A stretch of DNA of 54,467 bases. Source: Lysinibacillus antri. GTDB taxonomy: Bacteria > Bacillota > Bacilli > Bacillales_A > Planococcaceae. The notes beneath the pieces were generated by a model that had not been told where the DNA came from, searched no databases, and saw nothing but the letters and a program-made list of their open reading frames with translations. Made by a program: the position numbers and the translations under genes. The stretch is taken from NCBI RefSeq assembly GCF_003977595.1, contig NZ_RYYR01000027.1, positions 1-54,467 on the forward strand. The letters are read 5' to 3'. Every line of letters begins with the position of its first letter. Position 1 is the stretch's first letter. Positions 29,955 through 39,783 of this stretch are shown one piece after another.

Positions 29955-30079
29955 AGTTTTACCCCTTTTCTGCAAATAGTAACATTTTCTAGTATGTCTA
30001 TATTTGTGTGTTACTAAACAGAAGGGGTATAAAAATCATAATTTAGTATGGATTATTTTTGTTCTGAGAATAAGCATAT

Positions 30080-30634
30080 TTATTGTGCTGGAAGTTGGAT
30101 ATGAAAAATCGTCCCTACCCCAATAAGGCTCTGTACAGAAATATCGTCACCATGATCGTAAATCGTTGTATAGACTTGAGTAAGACCTAGCCCTGTTCTG
30201 TTATTTTTGGTAGTGAAAAATGGTGTTCCTAGCATCTTTAATTTTTCTTCTGAGATTCCCACACCAGTATCACTCATTTTTATATGAATCCATCCATTTT
30301 TGTAAAAATTCTCAATTCGAGTTACCCCTTTTTCTGGAATAGCTTCAATGGCGTTTTTGAACAGGTTAAAAAATGTTTTAAGCAATAAATTCCTTTTACC
30401 CACTACGTTTCGATCTGCATCACTAAATTTCATTTCAGCTTTCACATTATACAGTTTATCTTGGAATAAAAATAAGAGAGACTCTAGTTCCATACATAAG
30501 TTAATAGGTGCTTAAGGCTCGTCTAATAAATCAGGTTTAGAGACTTGCAGCAAGTTTTGAAGGGTGTCTAGCGCTTTATCTAGTTCCGATTCCATTGTAT
30601 CTAAATATGCGTGATCTTGATTCTCTTTTAATAA
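30080..30634 (-). pseudogene. Broken sensor histidine kinase (C-terminal remnant)
   Basis: The open C-terminal part (from ATG 30493, 137 residues) is a HATPase_c domain: N-box FFNLFKNAIEAI (41-52), G1 DTGVGIS (75-81), G2 TGLGL (100-104), and GVGTIFHIQLP at the end. Upstream in the same frame is the second dimerisation helix (ESELDKALDTLQNLLQVSKP), cut by a TAA at 30514-30512. That remnant itself begins right after another TAA at about 30637. The phospho-accepting His helix and all sensor parts are gone. The nearest family appears to be sporulation kinases of the KinA-E type, which is inference. Confidence 0.82.
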
Positions 30635-30639
30635 TTATA

Positions 30640-30683
30640 AAAAAGTGCATAAAAACACCTATGGAGATGCTTTTTGCACTTTT
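30640..30683 (-). terminator. Terminator after the Spo0E-like gene
   Basis: Arms AAAAGTGCATAAAAA (30641-30655) and TTTTTGCACTTTT (30671-30683) with one bulge, A/T-rich on both sides. It separates the Spo0E-like gene from the kinase remnant. Confidence 0.75.
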
Positions 30684-30707
30684 GGAAACTTTATTTAATT
30701 GCAAAAA

Positions 30708-30881
30708 TTAATATTGAGAACTTACTTTCTGGAAATGATTAATGATCATATCTAACTCTTGACTATATTTAATAGTTTCTGGATGGGTTAAACCCTTTAA
30801 AATACCAACATCTATCATACGTGCTTGTAATTTAAAAAATTCATCTTCTAACTCTATGTCGGTTAAACAGTGTCCCTCCAT
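30708..30881 (-). CDS. Spo0E-like aspartyl-phosphate phosphatase
   Basis: 57 residues starting MEGHCLTDIELEDEF. It carries the family signature SQELD (40-44) in the second predicted helix, with HPETIKY before it, and two helices overall, as in Spo0E/YisI/YnzD. Family members dephosphorylate Spo0A~P and delay sporulation. GGGGG lies about 7 nt before the ATG. The C-terminus is short. It sits directly upstream of the broken sensor kinase, inside a pocket absent from B. subtilis. Confidence 0.88.
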   Translation of the reverse strand: MEGHCLTDIELEDEFFKLQARMIDVGILKGLTHPETIKYSQELDMIINHFQKVSSQY

Positions 30882-31015
30882 TACGTTGCCCCCTAATTAA
30901 TATAGCAGAAATTTCACCTATTATATAATAAAATTAGGAATAATGGAATATTATGTTATTGAGAATTTTAAATTATTTTATTAAAAGTTTAAATAGATAT
31001 TTAGGGTCTTATCCA

Positions 31016-31633
31016 TTACATATGTACATTATCATATTGTGATTTTCCGAAGTTATCGACAAAGAGAGCATATGATTCCGAGCAACACTTTTTTATTAAT
31101 TCTTGAAAAGTATTTGTTGAGTTTAGCTCTTCAACTACTGCTTTTGTAAATCTTGCTTGGTCTTTTAAATAACTATCCATATCAATTATTGCACTATTAT
31201 GTGACTCGTAGTTTACCCATGTTTTATTTCGATCAATGATATCCATTAAATGATATTTCTCTAATACACTTACTGCCCAAGTTCCTATAACTATTGCAAT
31301 TTTTAAAGATAAAAGGAAATTTAACTCTTCATTGCCACTAGAACGTCTCTTTAAACTTTGTATAGCTTTGTCCCGCTTTACCGCTTCGAAAATCAAAAGA
31401 TTCGGACTATAATAGATAGACTTCTCTACTGACTGAATGATTCGAGACTCATCCGGTAATAAAATTAACCAGGCGTTAAACACCATACTCCATGCATCAG
31501 CTTCTGAAGTGTTTTTACGATTTCCAATAATGTACCAAAATCTCCTCATTCTCTCTGCAATCGAACAAAACTTATCAATTTGATATTGTTGTACATACAT
31601 TAAACTTCTATCAATAGTAATTTTACTATTCAT
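31016..31633 (-). CDS. Unrecognised 205-residue protein
   Basis: I do not recognise the family. The protein is soluble-looking and helical, rich in Trp, Ser, Lys and Ile, with a hydrophobic stretch LLSLKIAIVIGTWAVSVLEKY (about 105-125) that could be a buried helix or a weak membrane segment. Two adjacent cysteines (KKCCSES) lie near the end. ATG at 31633 follows AGGTGGG; a TTG 6 nt earlier is too close to that site. Base composition is more AT-rich than its neighbours. It lies in the accessory pocket between ctc and prs, beside the Spo0E-like gene. Confidence 0.68.
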   Translation of the reverse strand: MNSKITIDRSLMYVQQYQIDKFCSIAERMRRFWYIIGNRKNTSEADAWSMVFNAWLILLPDESRIIQSVEKSIYYSPNLLIFEAVKRDKAIQSLKRRSSGNEELNFLLSLKIAIVIGTWAVSVLEKYHLMDIIDRNKTWVNYESHNSAIIDMDSYLKDQARFTKAVVEELNSTNTFQELIKKCCSESYALFVDNFGKSQYDNVHM

Positions 31634-31639
31634 CTCCAA

Positions 31640-31886
31640 CCCACCTATTAACGTTCATTAAATATATTAAAATAATATGTGATATCGATGAGGTTAAATT
31701 TATAAAGGCTAATTCTTATTTTTATAAGAGACCACAGTAAGTCCCATTGTATAATACATTCACTAAATTATTATATATAATAACTTATTTTCTTACACCA
31801 TTCTATAGATATTTTAAAAATTCTTACTTTCAACTATCAATTATTTACTCAAACTTCCCTTCTATTTATCGTCAATCTTTTAATTT
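31640..31886. other. AT-rich gap upstream of the unknown gene
   Basis: Very AT-rich. A plus-strand frame at 31747-31956 exists but is low complexity, has no ribosome site and runs into the prs terminator, so it is not called. A 16-bp palindrome TTATTATATATAATAA (31768-31783) and a CTTAT-tttt-ATAAG hairpin (31713-31726) are visible; both could be chance in such sequence. Confidence 0.4.
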
Positions 31887-31930
31887 ATTCAATAAAAAAA
31901 CAAAGCCGAATAAATCGACTTTGTTTTTAA
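31886..31930 (-). terminator. Terminator after prs
   Basis: Stem AAACAAAGCCG / CGACTTTGTTT (31898-31908, 31916-31926) with one mismatch and 7-nt loop, A/T runs on both sides. Confidence 0.85.
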
Positions 31931-31936
31931 AGTATA

Positions 31937-32896
31937 TTAATCAAATAATGTACTAACTGATTTGTTTTCGTATACGCGAGAAATTGCTTCAGCCATTAAG
32001 TTTGCCACAGAAAGTTGTTTAACTTTTGGTGATAATTTTTCTTCTGATAATTGAATTGTGTTTGTAACCACTAATTCTTTAATTGAAGAGTTTTCAATAC
32101 GCTCAATTGCAGGTCCAGATAATACTGGATGTGAACAACAAGCATAAACTTCTTTTGCACCTGCTTCTACAAGAGCATTTGCACCGATTGTAATTGTTCC
32201 AGCCGTATCAATAATGTCATCAATTAAGATACACACTTTCCCTTCAACATTCCCTACGATATTCATAACTTCTGCCACATTCGGCTTTGGTCGACGTTTA
32301 TCAATGATAGCAATTGGTGCTTTTAAACGTTCTGCCATTTTGCGTGCACGTGTTACGCCACCATGGTCTGGTGATACAACACAAATATCTTCTGGATTAA
32401 TATCTTTTGATTTGAAGTAATCAGAAAGAATTGGTACAGCTTGTAGATGGTCAATTAAAACATCGAAGAAACCTTGGATTTGCGGCGCATGTAAATCTAA
32501 TACAATAACACGTGTTGCTCCAGCTGTTTCAAGAAGGTTAGCAACTAATTTGGCAGTAATTGGCTCACGAGCTTTCGCTTTACGATCTTGGCGAGCATAA
32601 CCATAGTATGGCATTACAACATTGATTGTACGAGCAGAAGCACGTTTCAATGCATCAATCATAATTAAAAGTTCCATTAAGTGTTCGTTAACTGGAGCAG
32701 ATGTTGATTGTACAACAAACACGTCACAACCACGAATACTTTCTTCAATACTAATTTGGATTTCTCCATCGCTGAAATGTTTTACAGAAGATTTACCAAG
32801 TTCAACACCCATTAATTCTGCGATTTCTTGTGCTAATGGATAGTTAGAGTTTAATGAAAAGATTTTTAATTTTGAATCAGCGTAATGATACGGCAT
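31937..32896 (-). CDS. prs: Ribose-phosphate pyrophosphokinase
   Basis: Makes PRPP for nucleotide, histidine and tryptophan synthesis. 319 residues. Seen are [12 protein letters not shown] (catalytic flexible-loop region), the PRPP-binding [12 protein letters not shown], and the regulatory segment near KRRPKPN. AGGAGG precedes the ATG. It is co-transcribed with glmU (32-nt gap), as in B. subtilis, and ends in its own terminator before the accessory pocket. Confidence 0.98.
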   Translation of the reverse strand: MPYHYADSKLKIFSLNSNYPLAQEIAELMGVELGKSSVKHFSDGEIQISIEESIRGCDVFVVQSTSAPVNEHLMELLIMIDALKRASARTINVVMPYYGYARQDRKAKAREPITAKLVANLLETAGATRVIVLDLHAPQIQGFFDVLIDHLQAVPILSDYFKSKDINPEDICVVSPDHGGVTRARKMAERLKAPIAIIDKRRPKPNVAEVMNIVGNVEGKVCILIDDIIDTAGTITIGANALVEAGAKEVYACCSHPVLSGPAIERIENSSIKELVVTNTIQLSEEKLSPKVKQLSVANLMAEAISRVYENKSVSTLFD

Positions 32897-32928
32897 GATG
32901 GCCTCCTAAAAGTTTATACAAATTATTT

Positions 32929-34293
32929 TTATTTAAGTTTTTTTGCGTAATCAAGTTTATTCTCTTGTCTAGCACGTGCAATCGCAAGCGCATCTTCTGG
33001 TACTTCTTTTGTAATTGTTGAACCTGCAGCGATAAATGAACCAGCACCAATTTTTACTGGTGCAACTAAATTTGAGTTACACCCAACAAATACATTGTCT
33101 TCAATTACAGTTTTGAACTTATTTTTACCATCGTAATTGACTGTTATTGAACCACAACCGATGTTTACATTACTTCCGACTTCAGCATCACCAATATAGC
33201 TTAAGTGAGATACTTTTGAATGGTCGGCTAATGAGCTTTTCTTTACTTCTACGAAATTACCAATTTTCACATGGTTTCCTAATTTCGCATCAGGACGTAA
33301 ATGTGCAAAAGGTCCGACTGTAGTATCTTCTCCTACTATACTATTAGTGGCTACTGAATGTTGAACTGTGGAACGGTCACCAATACGACTAGCGATAATA
33401 TGGCTATTCGGTCCAATTATACAGTCTTCTCCGATAATAGTATTACCTTCAATTATCGTACCCGGTTGAATAACCGTATCTCTACCAATGACTGTATCTG
33501 CACTAATATGAGTTGTCATTGGACTAACAATCGTTACCCCGTTGCGCATATGCATTTCATTAATACGCGTTTGCATAATACTTTCCGCTTGTGCTAATGC
33601 AACACGATCATTTACACCTAATGTTTCATCAAAATTATTACACTGATAAGCAGAAACAATTTCACCTTGTTTTTGTAATATTTCAATGACATCTGGTAAG
33701 TAATATTCACCTTGTGCATTTTCATTTTTTACTAGCTTCAATGCTTCAAATAATGCTTTATTATCGAAGCAATACGTCCCAGTATTAATTTCTGTAACTA
33801 ATTGTTGTTCAGGTGTAGCATCTTTTTGTTCAACGATTTGTGAAACCTGACCGTTCGCATCTCTTATGATACGACCATATCCAGTTGGGTTATCAGACAC
33901 AGCAGTTAGTATCGTAGCTTTTGCATGTTGCGCTTGATGATGCTCAAACAATGACTTGAATGTTTCTGGTCGAATGAGCGGTGTATCGCCACAAACAACT
34001 AAAGTTGTTCCTTCCAAATCATTTAAAATTGTTTCAGCTTGCTTTACTGCATGTGCTGTTCCTAGTTGTTCTGCTTGTAGAACATACTCAGACTTTTCCC
34101 CAAGTTGTTCCTTCACTTTTTCAGCTCCGTGACCAACAATCGTTACGATGCGTTCAACATTCAACGTATGAATGTTATCAACAACATGTTCCACCATTGG
34201 CTTTCCACAGACTGGATGGAGCACTTTATATAATTTGGACTTCATGCGAGTTCCCTGACCTGCAGCCAAGATGACTGCAAAAATGTTAGTCAT
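32929..34293 (-). CDS. glmU: Bifunctional GlmU (UDP-GlcNAc synthesis)
   Basis: N-terminal uridyltransferase with [12 protein letters not shown] (9-20) and C-terminal glucosamine-1-phosphate acetyltransferase built of left-handed beta-helix hexapeptides (about 250-440). It makes UDP-GlcNAc for peptidoglycan and teichoic acid. ATG at 34293 is chosen because GGAGG lies 7 nt upstream; the frame continues to 34323 without a better site. 454 residues, as in B. subtilis GcaD. Confidence 0.97.
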   Translation of the reverse strand: MTNIFAVILAAGQGTRMKSKLYKVLHPVCGKPMVEHVVDNIHTLNVERIVTIVGHGAEKVKEQLGEKSEYVLQAEQLGTAHAVKQAETILNDLEGTTLVVCGDTPLIRPETFKSLFEHHQAQHAKATILTAVSDNPTGYGRIIRDANGQVSQIVEQKDATPEQQLVTEINTGTYCFDNKALFEALKLVKNENAQGEYYLPDVIEILQKQGEIVSAYQCNNFDETLGVNDRVALAQAESIMQTRINEMHMRNGVTIVSPMTTHISADTVIGRDTVIQPGTIIEGNTIIGEDCIIGPNSHIIASRIGDRSTVQHSVATNSIVGEDTTVGPFAHLRPDAKLGNHVKIGNFVEVKKSSLADHSKVSHLSYIGDAEVGSNVNIGCGSITVNYDGKNKFKTVIEDNVFVGCNSNLVAPVKIGAGSFIAAGSTITKEVPEDALAIARARQENKLDYAKKLK

Positions 34294-34328
34294 TTCAAGT
34301 CCTCCATTTTTACTCATATTCACTTATG

Positions 34329-34357
34329 ACTATATAGTAAAATCACCGGTTTTTCAA
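34329..34357 (-). promoter_or_regulatory. glmU-prs promoter (sigma-A)
   Basis: Minus strand TTGAAA (34357-34352), 17-nt spacer, TATAGT (34334-34329), 35 nt before the start codon. Confidence 0.75.
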
Positions 34358-34507
34358 GGTATTCAGACTTGACAAATCAATGACATCACCCTTTGGAAAT
34401 TTTTAACTTCAATCCATATTATTAAACAAATTTCATATTATGAGGCGATCTGGGAAATTTCCGATTGGTCAAGCAGTATGAAGTTACTAGTAAATCTTTT
34501 TTCTGTA

Positions 34508-34550
34508 AAAATAAAAAGAGTCGCACTTTAAAAGCACGACTCTTTTTTGA
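34508..34550 (-). terminator. Terminator after spoVG
   Basis: Stem AAAAAGAGTCG / CGACTCTTTTT (34513-34523, 34537-34547) with a 13-nt loop and T-rich 3' side on the minus strand. Confidence 0.88.
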
Positions 34551-34552
34551 TA

Positions 34553-34843
34553 TTAAGCATTTGCTTCTTCAAGTTGTAATGCTTCTTCTTCACTTGAAGC
34601 GTGATAAGCTGCAAGTACTACTTCTTGAAGTTTATTTCTTGTATCAGAATTAATTGGATGCGCAATGTCACGGAATTCGCCATCTGGTGTACGTTTACTT
34701 GGCATTGCTACAAATAAACCATTATTTCCATCAATCACACGAATGTCATGTACAACAAACTCATCATCTAGTGTGATGGAAGCAATAGCACGCATACGTC
34801 CATCAGTTTGGACACGTCGTAGTCTAACGTCAGTAACTTCCAT
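34553..34843 (-). CDS. spoVG: SpoVG, RNA/DNA-binding regulator
   Basis: 96 residues starting [11 protein letters not shown]. The family core [19 protein letters not shown] and [18 protein letters not shown] is intact. SpoVG is a site-specific nucleic-acid-binding regulator, required for normal septation and cortex formation. GAGAGGAG precedes the start. It is driven by a sigma-H promoter and lies in the purR-ridA-spoVG-glmU order. Confidence 0.98.
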   Translation of the reverse strand: MEVTDVRLRRVQTDGRMRAIASITLDDEFVVHDIRVIDGNNGLFVAMPSKRTPDGEFRDIAHPINSDTRNKLQEVVLAAYHASSEEEALQLEEANA

Positions 34844-34880
34844 TCTCTCACTCCTCTCTTCTAGGATGCCTTTTAAAATA

Positions 34881-34909
34881 TAATTCTACGAAAAATTATA
34901 TTTCCCTTC
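34881..34909 (-). promoter_or_regulatory. spoVG promoter, sigma-H
   Basis: Minus strand GAAGGGAAA (34909-34901), 11-nt spacer, GTAGAATTA (34889-34881). This matches RNAGGAWWW-N11/12-RNNGAATWW with one mismatch. A long A/T-tract region lies upstream (34910-34955), similar to the AbrB-bound AT-box of B. subtilis spoVG. Confidence 0.82.
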
Positions 34910-34954
34910 TTATTTTATAAAAATTTTCAAAAAAATTGGAAAAGTTTTTTTTAT

Positions 34955-35035
34955 AAGAAAAGTGGAAGGCGTTCGCCCAGCCCCGAAAGAAACTGGCGGA
35001 CTATCGTACACCTACAACTAAATTTCGTAGACACA
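34955..35035. repeat. Dispersed intergenic repeat, copy 3
   Basis: Plus-strand GAAAAGTGGAAGGCGTTCGC (34960-34979) then CCAGCCCCGAAAGAAACTGG (34979-34998), nearly the same as copy 4. It fills the ridA-spoVG gap between the AT-rich spoVG upstream region and the ridA terminator. Confidence 0.82.
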
Positions 35036-35049
35036 ATAATATTTTTATA

Positions 35050-35078
35050 TAAAAAAACGGACTCTAATAGAATCCGTC
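35050..35078 (-). terminator. Terminator after ridA
   Basis: Stem ACGGACTC / GAATCCGT (35057-35064, 35070-35077) with one mismatch and TTTTTTT following on the minus strand. Confidence 0.8.
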
Positions 35079-35088
35079 TGCATAAATT

Positions 35089-35463
35089 TTATTCAACTAC
35101 TGCGATGACTTCAATTTCTACTTTAACATCTTTTGGTAATCTAGCGACTTCCACTGCTGAACGAGCAGGTTTGTGCTCGCCAAAATGACTAGCGTAAGCT
35201 TCATTCATTGCTGCAAAATCATTCATGTCGCCTAAAAATACTGTTGTTTTCACAACTTTGTCTAATGAGCTACCAGCCGCTTCTAAAACTGCTTTTAAAT
35301 TTTCAAATACTTGATTTGTTTGAGTAACAATGTCACCTTCTACAAGTTCACCAGCTGCAGTTAGTGGAATCTGACCAGAGCTATAAAACATTCCGTTTAC
35401 TACAATTCCTTGTGCATATGGTCCGATTGCTGCTGGTGCGTTTGTTGTTGAAACTGTTTTCAT
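35089..35463 (-). CDS. ridA: RidA family reactive enamine/imine deaminase (YabJ)
   Basis: Hydrolyses 2-aminoacrylate-type intermediates. 124 residues. Signature segments [21 protein letters not shown] (12-32 region) and KVEIEVIAV at the end; Arg in RSAVEV (102-107) is the usual catalytic arginine. It overlaps purR by 4 nt. In B. subtilis YabJ is linked to PurR-dependent control, matching this pairing. Confidence 0.97.
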   Translation of the reverse strand: MKTVSTTNAPAAIGPYAQGIVVNGMFYSSGQIPLTAAGELVEGDIVTQTNQVFENLKAVLEAAGSSLDKVVKTTVFLGDMNDFAAMNEAYASHFGEHKPARSAVEVARLPKDVKVEIEVIAVVE

Positions 35464-36293
35464 ATTAAGTTCTCTCCCTTTGAAAAATAATTCCCTTCGC
35501 TTAAAGCAATAGTACGATCTTTTTCGTTCACAGCATGGAGTTTTACTAACGAGATATAATCGTCTACAAGTGTTTCATCTGCATGCTCGGCTTCAACAAG
35601 AACGGCAATGCCTGCAAGCTCACAATCAAATTCTTCTAGAAGATTTTTCATTCCATTCATAGTACCTCCGACTTTCATAAAATCATCAGTTATGAGGACA
35701 CGTTGTCCACTTTTCATACTGCGTTTTGAAAGCACCATTGTCTGAATACGACGGGATGAACCAGAAACATAGTTAATACTAACGGTTGAACCTTCCGTCA
35801 CTTTACTATCGCGACGAACGACGACTACTGGGACATTTAAATGTCTAGCAATCGAATGGGCAATTGAAATCCCTTTTGTTGCAACGGTCATAATAACATC
35901 GATTTGTTGGTCAGCAAAAATACCTGCAAATACTTTCCCAACTCTATTCATAAGTTCTGGATTTCCAAGTAAGTCTGTCATAAATAAATATCCACCTGGT
36001 AATAAACGATCTGATTGGGTAAGTTCAGAAATTAAAATTTGTATAATTTCACGCACTTCTTTTTCAGACATTTTTGGGATATATTTCACTCCACCTGCTG
36101 CCCCAGGTACTGTCATCAACAACCCAATTCCTTTTTCTTCAAATGTTTCTTTAACAATTGTTAAATCTTCACTAATGGACGATTTTGCAGATTGATAAAC
36201 TTCGGAAAAAAAGGTGAGCGGTATTAACTGATGCGGATGCTCAAGTAAATAATACGTCATATCAACAAGACGTTCACTCCGCTTCCATTTCAT
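35460..36293 (-). CDS. purR: Purine operon repressor PurR
   Basis: 277 residues: N-terminal winged-helix domain (1-75) and C-terminal phosphoribosyltransferase-like domain binding PRPP through [13 protein letters not shown] (about 198-210). It represses purine genes when PRPP is low. AGGAGAGGG precedes the ATG. A degenerate Pur-box-like ACACGAATAA lies about 90 nt upstream and may allow autoregulation; the match is weak. Confidence 0.97.
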   Translation of the reverse strand: MKWKRSERLVDMTYYLLEHPHQLIPLTFFSEVYQSAKSSISEDLTIVKETFEEKGIGLLMTVPGAAGGVKYIPKMSEKEVREIIQILISELTQSDRLLPGGYLFMTDLLGNPELMNRVGKVFAGIFADQQIDVIMTVATKGISIAHSIARHLNVPVVVVRRDSKVTEGSTVSINYVSGSSRRIQTMVLSKRSMKSGQRVLITDDFMKVGGTMNGMKNLLEEFDCELAGIAVLVEAEHADETLVDDYISLVKLHAVNEKDRTIALSEGNYFSKGENLI

Positions 36294-36312
36294 GTGACCC
36301 TCTCCTAAACAA

Positions 36313-36341
36313 ATAATAATTTCACCTGATAGTTTTGTCTA
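36313..36341 (-). promoter_or_regulatory. purR promoter (sigma-A)
   Basis: Minus strand TAGACA (36341-36336), 17-nt spacer, TATTAT (36318-36313), 20 nt before the start codon. Confidence 0.65.
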
Positions 36342-36415
36342 TTCCTTTTAAACTAACATACAGGGAATATGTAAACACGAATAATTTATAGAAAAAGTAA
36401 CACAAATGTACGCAT

Positions 36416-37282
36416 TTAAGCAAGTGGATTCCGTTCACCTAACAAACGAACTGCAAAAACTTCATCACAGAAACCTCTTAATCCATTGTAAATTCTACTA
36501 AGTCTAGACTCGTGATCTACCAGCCCAAAAACGGTTGGTCCACTTCCACTCATTAATACAGCATCTGCCCCAAATCGCTTCATTTGTTCCTTAATCATGA
36601 CCACTTCTGGATGTAATTTAAATGTTACAGATTCAAGAACATTCCCTAAAGAAGCACACATTAAGTCATAATCATTTGTATCAATTGCAGCTAACATTTG
36701 TTTTGTGTTTGGATGTTCGACTTCTTCAATTTTCAGCCCGCCATATACTTGCGCTGTTGATACACCGATTTTAGGCTTAGCTAAAACAACCCAACATGTT
36801 GGCGGTGCAGGTAGCTTCTGAATAATCTCACCACGTCCCGTTGCTAATGCCGTACCACCATAAACACAAAAGGAAACATCAGAACCAATTTTCGCACCAA
36901 GTTCCGCTAATGTATCATTCGATAAGTTTAAATTCCACAGTTCATTTAATCCCTTCAACGTAGCTGCAGCATCACTACTTCCACCAGCAAGCCCAGCTGC
37001 AATCGGAATCTCCTTATCAATTGTAATGGTCACGCCTTCTTGTATCCCATATGTATCTTTTATAAGCTGTGCTGCTTGATAAGCAAGATTTCGATTATCA
37101 CTTGGAATGAAACCATTTGAAGAATTAATATGAATTAATCCATCCTTTCTAACTTCTAAACCAATCCGATCAGCTAAATCAACAGTTGTCATAATCATTT
37201 CAACTTCATGATAATTATCAGGTCTTTTATATAAAACATCTAAGGTTAAATTTATTTTTGCTGGTGCTTTTACGTAAAGCAT
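36416..37282 (-). CDS. ispE: 4-diphosphocytidyl-2-C-methyl-D-erythritol kinase
   Basis: GHMP kinase of the MEP isoprenoid pathway. 288 residues; N-terminal [12 protein letters not shown] (6-17), ATP loop [14 protein letters not shown] (about 92-105) and C-terminal [19 protein letters not shown] precedes the ATG. The purR-ispE neighbourhood is conserved in Bacillus. Confidence 0.97.
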   Translation of the reverse strand: MLYVKAPAKINLTLDVLYKRPDNYHEVEMIMTTVDLADRIGLEVRKDGLIHINSSNGFIPSDNRNLAYQAAQLIKDTYGIQEGVTITIDKEIPIAAGLAGGSSDAAATLKGLNELWNLNLSNDTLAELGAKIGSDVSFCVYGGTALATGRGEIIQKLPAPPTCWVVLAKPKIGVSTAQVYGGLKIEEVEHPNTKQMLAAIDTNDYDLMCASLGNVLESVTFKLHPEVVMIKEQMKRFGADAVLMSGSGPTVFGLVDHESRLSRIYNGLRGFCDEVFAVRLLGERNPLA

Positions 37283-37391
37283 TCCGTCGCCCTCCTCACG
37301 TGGCTTCTTTCTGTATTTAAAAAATAAAGGATATTTAAAGTTATTTTACCCTATTCATACAAAATTTAAATATATTCCAACAAATAGGGAA

Positions 37392-37500
37392 TAAAAGCGA
37401 AAGGCGCTCGCCCAGCTCTGAAAGAAACTGGTCGCCAAAAACGCCACATCGTGTGGCATTGTCGGCACTCGTACATCCGTGTACTTCGGAGACTTATTTT
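37392..37500. repeat. Dispersed intergenic repeat, copy 4, with nested hairpins
   Basis: Plus-strand AAAAGCGAAAGGCGCTCGCC (37394-37413) then CAGCTCTGAAAGAAACTGG, as in copy 3. It continues with two perfect small hairpins, GCCACA-tcg-TGTGGC (37442-37456 region) and GTACA-tccg-TGTAC (37470-37483 region). It occupies the sspF-ispE gap; no ORF is present. Confidence 0.82.
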
Positions 37501-37548
37501 CTATACTTTAATAAATAAATTTCACTTCAAAATATTTTACCATAAAAC

Positions 37549-37587
37549 AAAAGCCAATAGACTCCCGTAAAACCGGAGCTATTGGCA
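37549..37587 (-). terminator. Terminator after sspF
   Basis: Outer stem GCCAATAG / CTATTGGC (37553-37560, 37579-37586) extended by CTCCCG / CGGAG, then TTTTGTTTTATG on the minus strand. Confidence 0.9.
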
Positions 37588-37599
37588 AAATGTCAACGA

Positions 37600-37797
37600 C
37601 TACTTATTTGAATTGTTTTGGTTTGCTTGCTGTGCTAGACCTTCTTGGGCCATTTCAATTGCGCGCTTTACCATGTTCCCTGCATCACGTGACTTAATTC
37701 CACCCCAGCCTTCACGTTCGACTACATCGTAAAATCCGAGTTCTTTGGCAATCTCTTCTTTCAGACGACTCGACATGATTCCTTTTCTTCTGGCCAT
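37600..37797 (-). CDS. sspF: Small acid-soluble spore protein, minor alpha/beta type (SspF)
   Basis: DNA-coating protein of the spore core. 65 residues. The SspF pattern is clear: basic start [38 protein letters not shown], and a Gln/Asn-rich tail. Position between veg and ispE is as in B. subtilis. AAGGAGG precedes the ATG, and a sigma-G-like promoter lies upstream. Confidence 0.96.
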   Translation of the reverse strand: MARRKGIMSSRLKEEIAKELGFYDVVEREGWGGIKSRDAGNMVKRAIEMAQEGLAQQANQNNSNK

Positions 37798-37836
37798 GCA
37801 GTGTTTTCCTCCTTAAAATAAGTAGGTTGACACCCG

Positions 37837-37865
37837 TAGTATGTGCAAAGATAAAAAAAACACTC
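37837..37865 (-). promoter_or_regulatory. sspF promoter, sigma-G type
   Basis: Minus strand -10 CATACTA (37843-37837) is perfect; the -35 GAGTG (37865-37861), 17 nt upstream, is one base off and falls within the veg terminator hairpin. Confidence 0.68.
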
Positions 37866-37887
37866 TTATTGTGAGTGCTTTTTTTAA
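37853..37887 (-). terminator. Terminator after veg
   Basis: Stem CACTC / GAGTG (37861-37865, 37872-37876) flanked by A-run and T-run, 6-nt loop. It overlaps the -35 of the sspF promoter. Confidence 0.75.
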
Positions 37888-37910
37888 AATATAAAAATAA
37901 TTACTAAAGA

Positions 37911-38171
37911 CTATTTGACAAATGCAATCTGTGCATCATCTAAGAAAGTAATCTCAACTGCTTCAGTTAAAATATCTGTGTAGCTATAAGAAACACGTTT
38001 ACAAGAATTATCTTCTTGATCAAGCTCCACAACGAATACTGCGTGATATGTTTCACTTAATACACCGTCACACTCAACCGTTTTCTTGCGACCTCCGTTT
38101 GCTTTTAATCGCAAACGTTTACCCAAATGACAATCTAGAGACTTTTTAATGTCAGCTAACGTTTTTGGCAT
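37911..38171 (-). CDS. veg: Veg protein
   Basis: 86 residues, highly expressed small protein linked in B. subtilis to biofilm-matrix gene control. The family pattern [20 protein letters not shown] (4-23) and [15 protein letters not shown] (near 59-73) is clear. AGGTG precedes the start. It lies behind a very strong promoter. In B. subtilis yabG separates rsmA from veg; here it is absent. Confidence 0.97.
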   Translation of the reverse strand: MPKTLADIKKSLDCHLGKRLRLKANGGRKKTVECDGVLSETYHAVFVVELDQEDNSCKRVSYSYTDILTEAVEITFLDDAQIAFVK

Positions 38172-38195
38172 TTCGCATACACCTCACTATATCCA

Positions 38196-38224
38196 AGTAT
38201 AGCTTAAAACGGTTTAATTGTCAA
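38196..38224 (-). promoter_or_regulatory. veg promoter P1 (strong sigma-A)
   Basis: Minus strand perfect TTGACA (38224-38219), 17-nt spacer, TATACT (38201-38196), 24 nt before the start codon. Confidence 0.9.
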
Positions 38225-38235
38225 CAAATTATAAT

Positions 38236-38265
38236 ATTTTATCACCAGACAAATATCTTCGTCAA
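38236..38265 (-). promoter_or_regulatory. veg promoter P2 (upstream, weaker)
   Basis: Minus strand TTGACG (38265-38260), 18-nt spacer, TAAAAT (38241-38236), 41 nt upstream of P1, giving a tandem arrangement. Confidence 0.55.
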
Positions 38266-38320
38266 CTTATTTTTAATAAAAAAATAATCAATATTACGAG
38301 TAATTTCGACATCTTTCAAA

Positions 38321-39767
<1,447 letters not shown>

Positions 39768-39783
39768 AAATATACCTCTCCTC

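Noticed and set aside
29955..30060. Sigma-B promoter for ctc
   Set aside because: No GTTT spaced 13-15 nt from GGGTAW on the minus strand; a GGGGTAT occurs only on the opposite strand.
31768..31783. 16-bp palindrome TTATTATATATAATAA
   Set aside because: In sequence of more than 80 percent A+T such palindromes arise by chance, and no promoter or gene depends on it.
31747..31956. Plus-strand 69-codon frame upstream of prs end
   Set aside because: Low-complexity Phe/Tyr/Ser-rich product from AT-rich sequence, no ribosome site, and it overlaps the prs terminator and coding end.
34465..34653. Plus-strand frame between glmU and spoVG
   Set aside because: It runs through the spoVG terminator and antisense to spoVG, with no ribosome site.
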